Shown piece after piece: positions 1 to 6,728 of a DNA stretch of 22,785 bases. Every line of letters starts with the position of its first letter. The stretch's first letter is position 1. The DNA is taken from NCBI GenBank assembly GCA_900543155.1, contig UQQN01000033.1:1-22785 (forward strand), read 5' to 3'. Made by a program: the position numbers and the translations under genes. Origin of the DNA: an uncultured Prevotella sp. (GTDB lineage: Bacteria; Bacteroidota; Bacteroidia; Bacteroidales; Bacteroidaceae). The notes below the pieces were generated by a model that worked only from the letters and a program-made list of their open reading frames with translations, had not been told where the DNA came from and did not search any database.

Positions 1-47
1 CAAAACATCATCAAAACCATGCCGAAAAAAATCATGGATTTTGAACA

Positions 48-139
48 CCCTACCTTACAGGGCGTCACTAACGAACGTGCTTTAACCCAGGGTGTCGCTT
101 CGCTTGCCCTGGGGCTATGTGCTGTTGCCCTTTCAGGGC
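48..139. repeat. Hairpin-rich intergenic repeat downstream of the acyltransferase gene
   Basis: Three CCCT...AGGG hairpin-like units lie close together. CCCT at 48-51 faces AGGG at 59-62. CCCAGGG at 86-92 pairs with CCCTGGG at 107-113 around a 14-base loop. GCCCT at 127-131 pairs with AGGGC at 135-139 around TTC. The plus strand stays open from the window edge to a stop at 178-180, and that frame would read TQGVASLALG and similar. From memory this resembles palindromic repeats that are often mis-annotated as short ORFs in Bacteroidetes genomes. I treat it as a non-coding repeat, because no start, ribosome site or domain supports a gene. Mobility and function are unknown. Confidence 0.5.
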
Positions 140-238
140 GTGCATTGTTGGCTACGTCTCAGCAATTCAAGCAAACTTGATTGCATTCGACTTGCACGAT
201 TATTTAGCCCGCACTTGCTAAACCCGAAATTTGAGCAC

Positions 239-790
239 TTATTTTTCAACCGTGAACTTTTCAGGGTGTTTACCTTGAAACTGGCTATAATATTGCATGA
301 TGGTTTGCATATCGGCTTCTACATCGCCCGAGGGGATGATGGTTTGGGTGCAAACAATGCGTTTGTTGGGGAAGTCGATGGCGTAGAGCAATATGGGAAG
401 GTTGGCTTTGAGGGCTATAAAATAGAAACCACGTTTCCATTTAGGGGCTAACGAACGTGTGCCCTCGGGGGTTACTGCCAATGAGAAATGTGTGGCTTGA
501 CGTGCTTTTTCAGCCATTTGGTCGGTTAGACTGGTGTGACGACTCCGTTCTACGGGGATTCCACCTAAACAACGGAATATTGCACCAAAGGGCCAAAAAA
601 ACCATTCTTTTTTCATTAAAAAGTTTGAGGTAAGACCTATTGAAGTGTAATAGAGTTCGCCAATTAAGAAATCCCAATTACTGGTGTGTGGAGCTACGCA
701 GATAATACATTTCTCGGGGGTTGGTTCGGTTACTTCGGTGTGCCAACCCATCCATTTGTATAATATGGTATGGCAAATACGTTGCAGCAT
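239..790 (-). CDS. 1-acyl-sn-glycerol-3-phosphate acyltransferase family protein (PlsC-like)
   Basis: Predicted membrane-associated acyltransferase of the LPLAT/PlsC superfamily, expected to move a fatty acyl chain onto a lysophospholipid or related acceptor. With the start at 790 it is 183 residues. The catalytic HX4D motif is HTSNWD at residues 35-40, the acceptor-site motif GGIPVER is at 76-82, and PEGTRS is at 108-113. The open frame extends 46 codons upstream to 928, but that part runs through a terminator (852-917) and a repeat hairpin. The family also begins shortly before the RFILYKLMGW-like segment, so the internal ATG at 788-790 is the better start. It is short for PlsC proper (about 240 residues), so the exact acceptor is unknown. 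The gene stands behind a terminator and is probably transcribed separately from the kor operon. Confidence 0.85.
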   Translation of the reverse strand: MLQRICHTILYKWMGWHTEVTEPTPEKCIICVAPHTSNWDFLIGELYYTSIGLTSNFLMKKEWFFWPFGAIFRCLGGIPVERSRHTSLTDQMAEKARQATHFSLAVTPEGTRSLAPKWKRGFYFIALKANLPILLYAIDFPNKRIVCTQTIIPSGDVEADMQTIMQYYSQFQGKHPEKFTVEK

Positions 791-808
791 AAATTGTATA
801 GTGTAGTG

Positions 809-838
809 GGTGGTTCTAAAATTTCTGATTTTAAGAAC
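809..838. repeat. Copy 1 of the GGTGGTTCTAA palindromic element
   Basis: The 11-mer GGTGGTTCTAA at 809-819 is followed by AATTTCTGATTTTAAGAAC, giving an imperfect hairpin with one bulge. The same 11-mer and a similar TTCTGATT centre recur at 17185-17215. The element lies between the terminator at 852-917 and the preferred acyltransferase start at 790, so it would be part of that gene's leader. Confidence 0.5.
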
Positions 839-851
839 TATCCTATTGGTT

Positions 852-917
852 AAAAAAAAGAGCTTTGAAGTTTTCAAGTGATATAAGTTTTTCTGTAACC
901 TGAAAACCTCAAAACTC
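852..917 (-). terminator. Rho-independent terminator after the 87-residue gene
   Basis: On the minus strand, a 19-base arm (plus coordinates 899-917) pairs with a second arm (860-878), matching at 16 of 19 positions with the remainder largely G-U compatible. A run of eight T follows immediately (852-859 read on the minus strand). This is the clearest terminator in the left half. It should end the transcript that carries the kor operon and the 943-1206 gene. Confidence 0.85.
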
Positions 918-942
918 CTGATGTACATTTATGACTGTGTCA

Positions 943-1206
943 TTATGCGTTTACAATACGTTCGCTCAAGTTGTTTACTTTTTCAGTAAACTCTTGTTTG
1001 AACTTACGATAGAAAGCGCGTTCTGAACCCTTCTCTGTGTGACTGATGCGAGTTACATATTCGCCATGAAGGGCTAAGATTTCTTTCATAAGTTGATCGA
1101 GTGTATCGCGGTCGGCTTGTTGACACATGCTGAGTGCTACACAGTCGGCAAAGAGATCGCCCGTAATCATTTTAACGCTCTTCTTAAGTTGTTTGCGGTT
1201 TGCCAT
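943..1206 (-). CDS. Conserved hypothetical protein, 87 residues
   Basis: Function not recognised. The protein is soluble, highly charged and predicted mostly helical, with no signal peptide or membrane segment. It starts MANRKQLKKS and contains two cysteines in the stretch DCVALSMCQQ. A basic middle (SHTEKGSERAFYRKFKQEF) precedes a C-terminal helix. From memory, similar small proteins beginning MANRKxLKK occur across Bacteroidales, but I cannot attach a domain name. It lies 98 bp downstream of korC and ends just before a strong terminator, so it is probably the last gene of the kor transcript or a separate short unit. The start is the first ATG of the frame, and a shorter start would cut into the conserved-looking basic N terminus. 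Confidence 0.75.
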   Translation of the reverse strand: MANRKQLKKSVKMITGDLFADCVALSMCQQADRDTLDQLMKEILALHGEYVTRISHTEKGSERAFYRKFKQEFTEKVNNLSERIVNA

Positions 1207-1238
1207 AACTTTTGAATTTTATAGGTTAAGAGGTGAGG

Positions 1239-1277
1239 ATAAGTAGATGTTCTAAATAATGAGGAACACCTACTTAT
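1239..1277. other. Intergenic hairpin between korC and the 87-residue gene
   Basis: A 14-base inverted repeat, matching at 13 of 14 positions, has its arms at 1239-1252 and 1264-1277 with an 11-base loop. On the minus strand no T-run follows it, so it is more likely an mRNA processing or stability hairpin than an efficient terminator for korC. On the plus strand it is followed by TAAAAATAT. Confidence 0.6.
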
Positions 1278-1304
1278 AAAAATATGAGTGAGATTTTAAA
1301 GAAT

Positions 1305-1844
1305 TTATTGCTTGATGATTTCCATGCCTTTGAGAATGGCTTGCTCGTTCATGGGCAAGAGGTTGTGGTGACGCTCGGGTAAGGTCTTGCGTAGGGCTTT
1401 CATCACACTCTCAATAGACACAATGGGGTGAACTTTTAAGAATCCACCGAGGACGAACATGTTGAAGCATTTCATCATTGACATTTCGGCAGCGGTCTCC
1501 ATTGCTGAGATGTGCCATGCGGTAATATCGGTGCGTGAAGGCTTTTCGAGAATACCGAAATCGTCGTAGATGATGGTGCCACCAGCTTTTACCTTGGGCT
1601 GGAACTTGGTGAGAGAAGGTTGATTGAGCAAGATGGCTGTGTCGTAGCTACTGAGGATAGGCGAGGAAATGGGTTCATCGCTTATAATGACAGTTACGTT
1701 GGCTGTACCACCACGTTGTTCAGGACCATAGGCAGGCATCCAAGTAACTTCTTTGCCTTCCATGAGTGCTGCATAGGCTAATATCTTACCCATTGAAAGC
1801 ACACCTTGTCCGCCAAAACCTGATATGATAATTTCTTGTTTCAT
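1305..1844 (-). CDS. korC: 2-oxoacid:ferredoxin oxidoreductase, gamma subunit
   Basis: Gamma subunit (179 residues, normal length) of a four-subunit 2-oxoacid:ferredoxin oxidoreductase, which oxidatively decarboxylates a 2-oxoacid to an acyl-CoA and reduces ferredoxin in the cytoplasm. The N terminus carries the family signature IISGFGGQGVLSMGK (GGQGV at residues 11-15), followed by YGPEQRGGTANVTV around 39-52, typical of the POR/KOR gamma domain. The upstream neighbour is korB, 57 bp away, with a small hairpin in the gap. The order korD-korA-korB-korC is that of the archaeal-type KGOR operon, which favours 2-oxoglutarate as substrate. A branched-chain 2-oxoacid (VOR) cannot be excluded from sequence alone. 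Confidence 0.92.
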   Translation of the reverse strand: MKQEIIISGFGGQGVLSMGKILAYAALMEGKEVTWMPAYGPEQRGGTANVTVIISDEPISSPILSSYDTAILLNQPSLTKFQPKVKAGGTIIYDDFGILEKPSRTDITAWHISAMETAAEMSMMKCFNMFVLGGFLKVHPIVSIESVMKALRKTLPERHHNLLPMNEQAILKGMEIIKQ

Positions 1845-1866
1845 GTGTGGGTCTTTCCTTTATTTT

Positions 1867-1901
1867 GTGGTCGGAGTTGTTGTTAAAACAGTGTTGACCA
1901 C
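1867..1901 (-). other. Short hairpin in the korB-korC gap
   Basis: GTGGTC (1867-1872) and GACCAC (1896-1901) form a 6-bp stem that directly abuts the korB stop codon. On its own this is weak, since 6-bp stems occur by chance. It matters only because most gaps of this operon contain a hairpin. Confidence 0.3.
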
Positions 1902-2663
1902 TTACTCATCTTTTAAGTCGCCAATGTGGTAGAAGTCGAACATGTGTTCTTCCATCCATTCGTTGGCTTTGATGGGAGAGAGTTTCCAACCTGATGAGCA
2001 GGTAGATACTATTTCAATGAGGTTTGAGCCTTTGCCTTGCATGGAATTTTCAAAAGCATGGCGAATGGCTTTCTTAGCCTTGCGGATGGCTGCTACGCTA
2101 TGCACACTTTGGCGAGTGACGTAGGCTGTGCCTTCGAGTCGTGAGGCAAGGTCGGTAATGTTCAAGGGATAACCATGAATCTTGGGGTCGCGACCATAGG
2201 GACAAGTAGCTGTTTTCATGCCTACTAAGGTGGTTGGAGCCATTTGTCCGCCTGTCATGCCGTAGATGGCATTGTTAATGAATATCATGGTGATGTTTTC
2301 GCCACGGTTGAGTGCGTGTAAGGTCTCAGCTGTACCAATGCAAGCTAAGTCGCCATCACCTTGATAGGTAAAAACTAAACGGTCGGGCCATAGACGCTTG
2401 CAGGCTGTGGCTAATGCTGGTGCACGTCCGTGGGCAGCTTCTTGCCAATCGATGTCGATATAACGATATGCAAAAACAGCACACCCCACAGGACTAATGC
2501 CGATGGTCTTTTCTTCCATGCCCATTTCGGCGATTACTTCAGCGATGAGTTTGTGTACTACACCGTGGGAGCAACCGGGACAATAGTGCATGTCGTTGCT
2601 GTTAAGGAGTTCTGGTTTTTGGTAAACCAGATTCTCGGGTTTTATGATATCTTCTCTTGTCAT
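1902..2663 (-). CDS. korB: 2-oxoacid:ferredoxin oxidoreductase, beta subunit (TPP-binding)
   Basis: Beta subunit carrying thiamine diphosphate, 253 residues from the start at 2663. HYCPGCSHG at residues 27-35 matches the family's N-terminal CPGCGHG motif. The TPP/Mg motif runs from GDGD at 102-105 to NN at 130-131 (GDGDLACIG followed by INNAIYGMTGGQMAPTT). The frame is open to 2732, but the added 23 residues are low-complexity and cover an intergenic hairpin (2686-2735). Homologues begin with the MTREDIIKPENLVY-like segment, so 2663 is the preferred start. It works with korA to bind and decarboxylate the 2-oxoacid. It is separated from korA by a small membrane-protein gene, which is unusual for an enzyme operon but has precedent, from memory, in related bacteria. 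Confidence 0.93.
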   Translation of the reverse strand: MTREDIIKPENLVYQKPELLNSNDMHYCPGCSHGVVHKLIAEVIAEMGMEEKTIGISPVGCAVFAYRYIDIDWQEAAHGRAPALATACKRLWPDRLVFTYQGDGDLACIGTAETLHALNRGENITMIFINNAIYGMTGGQMAPTTLVGMKTATCPYGRDPKIHGYPLNITDLASRLEGTAYVTRQSVHSVAAIRKAKKAIRHAFENSMQGKGSNLIEIVSTCSSGWKLSPIKANEWMEEHMFDFYHIGDLKDE

Positions 2664-2685
2664 GGAATTTCTTTCTCTGACTTGT

Positions 2686-2735
2686 AAGGTGTTTCTTTTT
2701 TTGCTTGGATGGATTGGCAAAGCAAGAGACACCTT
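2686..2735 (-). other. Intergenic hairpin upstream of korB
   Basis: AAGGTGTTTC (2686-2695) can pair with GAGACACCTT (2726-2735), giving a 10-bp stem with one mismatch or wobble, and a TTGCTT/AAGCAA extension inside. On the minus strand no T-run follows. It may mark an mRNA processing point before korB. Confidence 0.5.
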
Positions 2736-2748
2736 GAATATGTTTCTT

Positions 2749-3012
2749 TTACTTCCTCATGCCCGGCATACGTAGCATTACTTCAACCATTTTAATCATT
2801 ACGGCAAAGAGTCCGACTACGTACCACACCATTAAATAGTTCTTTGCCACAAGTATGCCTATCATGGCTACAAGGGCAACGAGAATGAATAGACCATTGA
2901 GAATGTTTCGTATAAAAAGATTCTTGCTCATGCGTCTTCTTTGATTCTCTTCTTCGGGGTGTTTCAACCTTCTTAGTATGTCGCTTTCGGGGCGTTGGGT
3001 TGTTTGAACCAT
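2749..3012 (-). CDS. Small two-TM membrane protein encoded between korA and korB
   Basis: Function not recognised. From the ATG at 3010-3012 the product has 87 residues. A charged cytoplasmic N terminus (MVQTTQRPESDILRRLKHPEEENQRRR) is followed by two hydrophobic segments, roughly residues 35-53 (LFILVALVAMIGILV) and 57-73 (YLMVWYVVGLFAVMIKM), and a short basic tail MRMPGMRK. The frame runs on upstream to 3117, but that extension has no family-like features and overlaps a 10-bp inverted repeat at 3089-3128. It is transcribed with korDABC. One possible role is membrane tethering of the oxidoreductase or its ferredoxin, but nothing in the sequence shows this. Confidence 0.72.
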   Translation of the reverse strand: MVQTTQRPESDILRRLKHPEEENQRRRMSKNLFIRNILNGLFILVALVAMIGILVAKNYLMVWYVVGLFAVMIKMVEVMLRMPGMRK

Positions 3013-3088
3013 AGTGTGGTGTAAATGATTGATGAATGAGTGATATGTGTAGGGAAGGAGGGAAAGTGCCGTTGAATGGGGAGCTTTG

Positions 3089-3128
3089 AAACTGCTTTGT
3101 TGCTTTATGAAGTGCATAAAAGCAGTTT
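3089..3128 (-). other. Perfect 10-bp hairpin downstream of korA
   Basis: AAACTGCTTT (3089-3098) and AAAGCAGTTT (3119-3128) are exact reverse complements around a 20-base loop, in the 150-bp gap between korA and the small membrane-protein gene. No T-run follows on the minus strand. Confidence 0.55.
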
Positions 3129-3162
3129 ACCTAAATCTTAGGCTATCCTTTTATTCCTGTTT

Positions 3163-4251
3163 TTATTGACGCAATTTTTGCAATGCTTCAATAATTTCGT
3201 CGGGGTCGGGTACAATACCGCCCAAACGACCATAGTGTTCAACAGGAATACGTCCTTCAACAGCATATTTTACGTCGAAAATCATTTGTCCTGCATTGAT
3301 TTCGACTACTAAAATGCCTTTTACCTTTTTGCTGAGTTCGCTAATTTGTTTCTCGGGGAAGGGCCAAAGTGTGATAGGACGGAAAAGTCCTACTTTAAGT
3401 CCACGTTTACGTGCAGACTCCATTGCCTTTTGCGAGATGCGTGCAGCTGAACCAAAGGCTACGATGGCATATTCTGCATCGTCCATGCCAATAGTTTCGT
3501 AGCGTACTTCTTTGTCTTTAATCTCTTGATACTTTTGCTGCAGATGTTGATTCTTAATTTCCATCTTGGCAGGTTCAAGTTCGAGAGATGTAATTACTTG
3601 TGGTTCACGTTTTTTTAGTCCGTGACCATTGGTTGCCCAAGGACATTCTTTGGCTATCTCTTCTTCGGTGCGACGAGGCTTAAAGGGAGGTAATACCACC
3701 TTTTCCATCATCTGACCTATTACACCGTCTGAGAGAATCATGGCAGGATTGCGGTAACGGAATGCCAAGGTAAAGGCGAGGTCGACAAAGTCTGCCATTT
3801 CTTGTACCGAGGCAGGTGCTAAAACAATGACATTATAGTCACCATTACCACCACCACGAGTAGCTTGGTTATAATCACTTTGTGAGGGTTGGATTGTTCC
3901 AAGACCAGGACCACCACGTTGCACATTCACAATGAGACCAGGTACTTCGGCACCTGCCATGTAACTGATGCCCTCTTGCATCAATGCCACACCGGGCGAT
4001 GAAGAGGATGTCATAACTCTTTTGCCTGTGCCACCACCACCATAAAGCATGTTGATGGAAGCAACTTCGCTTTCGGCTTGTAGTACTACCATACCTGTTG
4101 TTTCCCAAGGTTTAAGTTCGGCTAATGTTTCAAGCACTTCACTTTGGGGGGTAATGGGGTAGCCAAAATAACCGTCGCATCCACAGCGTATGGCTGCTCG
4201 TGCAATAGCTTCGTTTCCTTTAAGAAGGAGTACTTCGTTTTCTTCTTTCAT
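3163..4251 (-). CDS. korA: 2-oxoacid:ferredoxin oxidoreductase, alpha subunit
   Basis: Alpha subunit of the oxidoreductase, 362 residues from the start at 4251. The pyrimidine-binding POR N domain begins with LLLKGNEAIARAAIRCGCDGYFGYPITPQSE (residues 8-38). It continues with the GGTGKRVMTSSSSPG segment, and later the C-terminal domain II (RGLKVGLFRPITLWPFPEKQI). The frame is open to 4320, but the extra 23 residues are cysteine-rich and unlike the family, and the internal ATG gives the normal N terminus MKEENEVLLLKGNEA. The gene lies 196 bp downstream of the ferredoxin-type subunit. Together with KorB, KorC and KorD it should make a complete enzyme feeding reduced ferredoxin into the cell's redox pool, with 2-oxoglutarate/succinyl-CoA the most likely reaction. 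Confidence 0.93.
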   Translation of the reverse strand: MKEENEVLLLKGNEAIARAAIRCGCDGYFGYPITPQSEVLETLAELKPWETTGMVVLQAESEVASINMLYGGGGTGKRVMTSSSSPGVALMQEGISYMAGAEVPGLIVNVQRGGPGLGTIQPSQSDYNQATRGGGNGDYNVIVLAPASVQEMADFVDLAFTLAFRYRNPAMILSDGVIGQMMEKVVLPPFKPRRTEEEIAKECPWATNGHGLKKREPQVITSLELEPAKMEIKNQHLQQKYQEIKDKEVRYETIGMDDAEYAIVAFGSAARISQKAMESARKRGLKVGLFRPITLWPFPEKQISELSKKVKGILVVEINAGQMIFDVKYAVEGRIPVEHYGRLGGIVPDPDEIIEALQKLRQ

Positions 4252-4447
4252 AGAAGTGTTATTGAAAGTGCAGAGTGGGCAATAGGTAAGTATTTTGCAA
4301 TATATTATGTGGGTAAACACTTTATTGCGTGCATCTAACCCTCATATTTGCCATGTGCTCTGCTTTCTTATTACTCATTAAATGCCTTGTTGTTTTTCCC
4401 CTTGTTTTGCACAGTTAAATGTAATTATCTGTGTGGGGAAAGTAGGC

Positions 4448-4675
4448 TTAATCTTCTTTAGCTCGATAAACGCTGATACAACCATCAGGACATACAATAG
4501 CGCAAGAGGCACAACCGATGCAAGTTTCGGCCACTTCTTGGCAGAAAGCATATCCCTTATGGTTTACTTCTTTTTTGGATAATGCGAGCGTTTGGGTGGG
4601 ACAAGCTACTATGCAGAGTCCGCAACCCTTGCATCGTTCAGTGTCGATGACAAGTGCTCCTTTCATTTTTCCCAT
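4448..4675 (-). CDS. korD: 2-oxoacid:ferredoxin oxidoreductase delta subunit, 2x[4Fe-4S] ferredoxin
   Basis: A ferredoxin-like subunit of 75 residues. Two complete CxxCxxCxxxCP clusters are visible: C15, C18, C21, C25-P26 and C52, C55, C58, C62-P63, each able to bind one [4Fe-4S] centre. It is expected to pass electrons from the TPP/FeS core to free ferredoxin. It is the first kor subunit in the transcript, 76 bp after the TPR gene, and the D-A-B-C order fits KorD rather than a stand-alone ferredoxin. No signal peptide is present and the start MGKMKGALVIDTERC is normal. Confidence 0.92.
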   Translation of the reverse strand: MGKMKGALVIDTERCKGCGLCIVACPTQTLALSKKEVNHKGYAFCQEVAETCIGCASCAIVCPDGCISVYRAKED

Positions 4676-4751
4676 ATCTTTTTATTTATATAACTCGTGC
4701 AGCAATATGTAGTTCTTGGGTGAACCATGTTTTTGCTGTTTGGGTTCGTTA

Positions 4752-5033
4752 TTATTGGTTGTACATGTCTTTATTGTAGAACTCCATGATGTCGTGAAGC
4801 ATCAATCGGCATTCTTTGGCGGGACTTTCTGGATCGAGTTCCTCTGCATGTAGGAAACAGGTCATTGCATCGCTCCAATTTGCTCTCTTCATGTGGATTT
4901 TGCCTTGCCAGTAGAAGAGTAATGCCGATTCTCCTTGCTCTTTTTGCAGTTTTTGCGCCAAAAGCTGTGCTTTATCAAGTTGTCCTTCGTTCAGGGCTTC
5001 TTTTATGTCCTGAAAATCATCATTATTGGTCAT
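4752..5033 (-). CDS. Small TPR-like protein
   Basis: From the ATG at 5031-5033 the protein has 93 residues and reads as two to three helix-turn-helix TPR-like units: EALNEGQLDKAQLLAQKLQ, then SALLFYWQGKIHMKRANWSDAMTCFLHAEELDPES, with the small/large residue spacing of TPR motifs. The open frame continues to 5186, but that 51-residue extension crosses a good -7 promoter box (5054-5061), so it is probably not translated. The gene is followed at 76 bp by korD and is likely co-transcribed with the kor operon. Partner unknown; a protein-protein adaptor is the usual reading of so small a TPR protein. Confidence 0.75.
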   Translation of the reverse strand: MTNNDDFQDIKEALNEGQLDKAQLLAQKLQKEQGESALLFYWQGKIHMKRANWSDAMTCFLHAEELDPESPAKECRLMLHDIMEFYNKDMYNQ

Positions 5034-5053
5034 ATTGACTGATTGGGTTATAG

Positions 5054-5061
5054 CAAAGTTA
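5054..5061 (-). promoter_or_regulatory. Candidate promoter (-7 box) for the TPR-korDABC transcript
   Basis: On the minus strand the box reads TAACTTTG, a perfect match to the Bacteroidetes -7 consensus TAnnTTTG, 20 bases before the TPR gene start at 5033. No clean TTTG lies 19-20 bases upstream (CTGT at 19), so the -33 element is weak. Confidence 0.45.
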
Positions 5062-5162
5062 CTGTTTATTCCTTGAAAACACAGTAATTTATCTGTATTT
5101 TTAGAAAACTTAACGCGAAAAAACTTTGCTTTGCCTATTCTTTTGCAGTTCAGCGAAGGATT

Positions 5163-5209
5163 CTTAGGAAATATTAGGGTTGTCATAACGCCTTTCTGTA
5201 GTTCCTAAG
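5163..5209 (-). other. Inverted repeat after the kinase-RapZ gene
   Basis: CTTAGGAA (5163-5170) and TTCCTAAG (5202-5209) are exact reverse complements with a 31-base loop, between the kinase-RapZ gene stop and the kor operon promoter. There is no T-run, so it is only a possible transcript-end hairpin. Confidence 0.35.
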
Positions 5210-5241
5210 ACCTTGTTACGTATGAATTGTTATGGGACGAA

Positions 5242-6714
5242 TTATTTCAACACTTGTTGAATATTTTGTTCGCGGTGGCAAATGTGTACCTCAATTCCAA
5301 ACTTTGCATGTAGGTGTTCTGCTAGGTGTTGGGCAGAGTACACGCTACGATGACGTCCTCCTGTACAGCCGAATGAGAACATAAGATTTGTAAATCCACG
5401 TTGCATGTAGCGTGCTACGTGTGCATCTGCTAATTTATAGACAGAGTCGAGGAAGGTAAGGATTTCTCCATCGTCCTCCAAGAACTTAATAACTGGTTGG
5501 TCTAAGCCTGTGAGAGGTTTATATTGCTCGTAGCGTCCTGGATTGTGTGTGCTACGACAATCAAAAACGTAGCCACCTCCATTGCCTGAAGTGTCTTCGG
5601 GAATGCCTTTTTTATAACTAAAACTGAAGACACGTACCACTAAGGGACCTTGACCATCGTATTTTGACACAGAGGCTTGTCCATGTTGGGTAGTTGTGAC
5701 ATTAAATTGTGGTAATGCCACAAGTTGTTGCAGCGTTTGGTTAAGGTAAGGGTAGGGAACTGCTACATTGTCTGCCAACATTTTGCGTAAATTGTCGATA
5801 GCAAGGGGGATGCTGTCGAGGAAATATTTTTTACGTTCAAAATAACCACGAAGACCATAGGCTCCTAATACTTGCAGTACACGGAATAGTACAAATAATT
5901 GTAAGCGTTGCTTAAAGGCTTCTTCATTAAAGTGGGGCAACAGAGTGCGTAATTCTTGTACGTATGCATCAATTAGTTCATCGCGTAGTGCTTGAGGATA
6001 ACGTGCTGAGGCTTGCCATAAGAATGAGGCTACGTCATATTGCAAAGGACCTTGCATGCCTCCTTGAAAGTCAATGAAATAAGGTTTGCCCTCACGAAGC
6101 ATTACATTGCGAGCTTGGAAGTCGCGGTATAAAAAGTAGTGTTCTTTGTTGCTATCACCTACGAGGTCGGCTGCTAATTGTTGCATATCAGCTTCGAGCT
6201 TTATTTCATCGAAGGGAAGGTCGGTTGTCTTTAAAAAGCTATATTTAAAGTAGTTCAAGTCGAACATGGCGGCCTGTTGGTCGAAGCAGATGGGTGTGAT
6301 ACATTGTGCAAAGTCTAAATTCATTGCTCCTTCTACTTGGATGTGAGCTAGCTGTCGGAGTGTTTCTTCTAACAACGCTTTATCCTTTTCTTCATAGCAG
6401 AAGTCATGCTTTCGTGCATTTGCCAAAGCATCATAGAGAGCTTGTTGTCCAAGGTCTTCTTGAATGTAGCGACTGCAGTCGGCATTTACAGCATAGATTT
6501 GCGGCATGGGCAAATTCTTGTCTGTGAAGTGCTTTGCAAGGTATACAAAGCAACGGTTCTCGGCAATTGAAGGACCGATAACACCAATTACTGTCGAGCC
6601 ATCTTCGGCAAGCATACGTACATATTGACGATTACTGCCTGCCTTTGCCAAAGTTTCTACTTTGAGTGGAGCTGTACCTTTCCACTCTTTATATAATGCG
6701 AGTAGGGCTTTCAT
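5242..6714 (-). CDS. AmgK-like sugar kinase fused to RapZ C-terminal domain
   Basis: Two-domain protein of 490 residues. Residues about 1-310 form an aminoglycoside-phosphotransferase-fold kinase resembling AmgK, the anomeric MurNAc/GlcNAc kinase. Brenner's catalytic motif is present as YRDFQARN (196-203; D198, N203), and the Mg-binding aspartate is D215 in FIDFQGG. Residues about 360-490 match the C-terminal domain of RapZ/YvcJ: SFSYKKGIPED, VFDCR (383-387), PLTGLDQPV, and GCTGGRHRS (449-457). These include the residues that bind glucosamine-6-phosphate in E. coli RapZ (D, C, G, H, R of FDxR and GCTGGxHR). The RapZ N-terminal P-loop domain is absent, replaced by the kinase. It starts 14 bp after the FtsX-type permease gene, so it probably sits in that operon. 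Proposed role (inference): amino-sugar phosphorylation with amino-sugar-phosphate sensing. Confidence 0.85.
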   Translation of the reverse strand: MKALLALYKEWKGTAPLKVETLAKAGSNRQYVRMLAEDGSTVIGVIGPSIAENRCFVYLAKHFTDKNLPMPQIYAVNADCSRYIQEDLGQQALYDALANARKHDFCYEEKDKALLEETLRQLAHIQVEGAMNLDFAQCITPICFDQQAAMFDLNYFKYSFLKTTDLPFDEIKLEADMQQLAADLVGDSNKEHYFLYRDFQARNVMLREGKPYFIDFQGGMQGPLQYDVASFLWQASARYPQALRDELIDAYVQELRTLLPHFNEEAFKQRLQLFVLFRVLQVLGAYGLRGYFERKKYFLDSIPLAIDNLRKMLADNVAVPYPYLNQTLQQLVALPQFNVTTTQHGQASVSKYDGQGPLVVRVFSFSYKKGIPEDTSGNGGGYVFDCRSTHNPGRYEQYKPLTGLDQPVIKFLEDDGEILTFLDSVYKLADAHVARYMQRGFTNLMFSFGCTGGRHRSVYSAQHLAEHLHAKFGIEVHICHREQNIQQVLK

Positions 6715-6728
6715 GAAAGAATGTGTAC

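Noticed and set aside
92..451. Plus-strand open frame of 119 codons at the left edge
   Set aside because: It runs through the hairpin repeat and then antisense over the acyltransferase gene, whose catalytic motifs are clear on the other strand. No start signal or domain supports it.
69..458. Shared 12-mer CTAACGAACGTG near 69 and 447
   Set aside because: The second copy lies inside the acyltransferase coding region where it encodes part of the TRSLAP segment, so a true repeat copy is unlikely; probably chance.
3875..4108. Tryptophan/histidine-rich minus-strand frame inside korA
   Set aside because: It is an out-of-frame shadow of the korA coding sequence, with unlikely composition.
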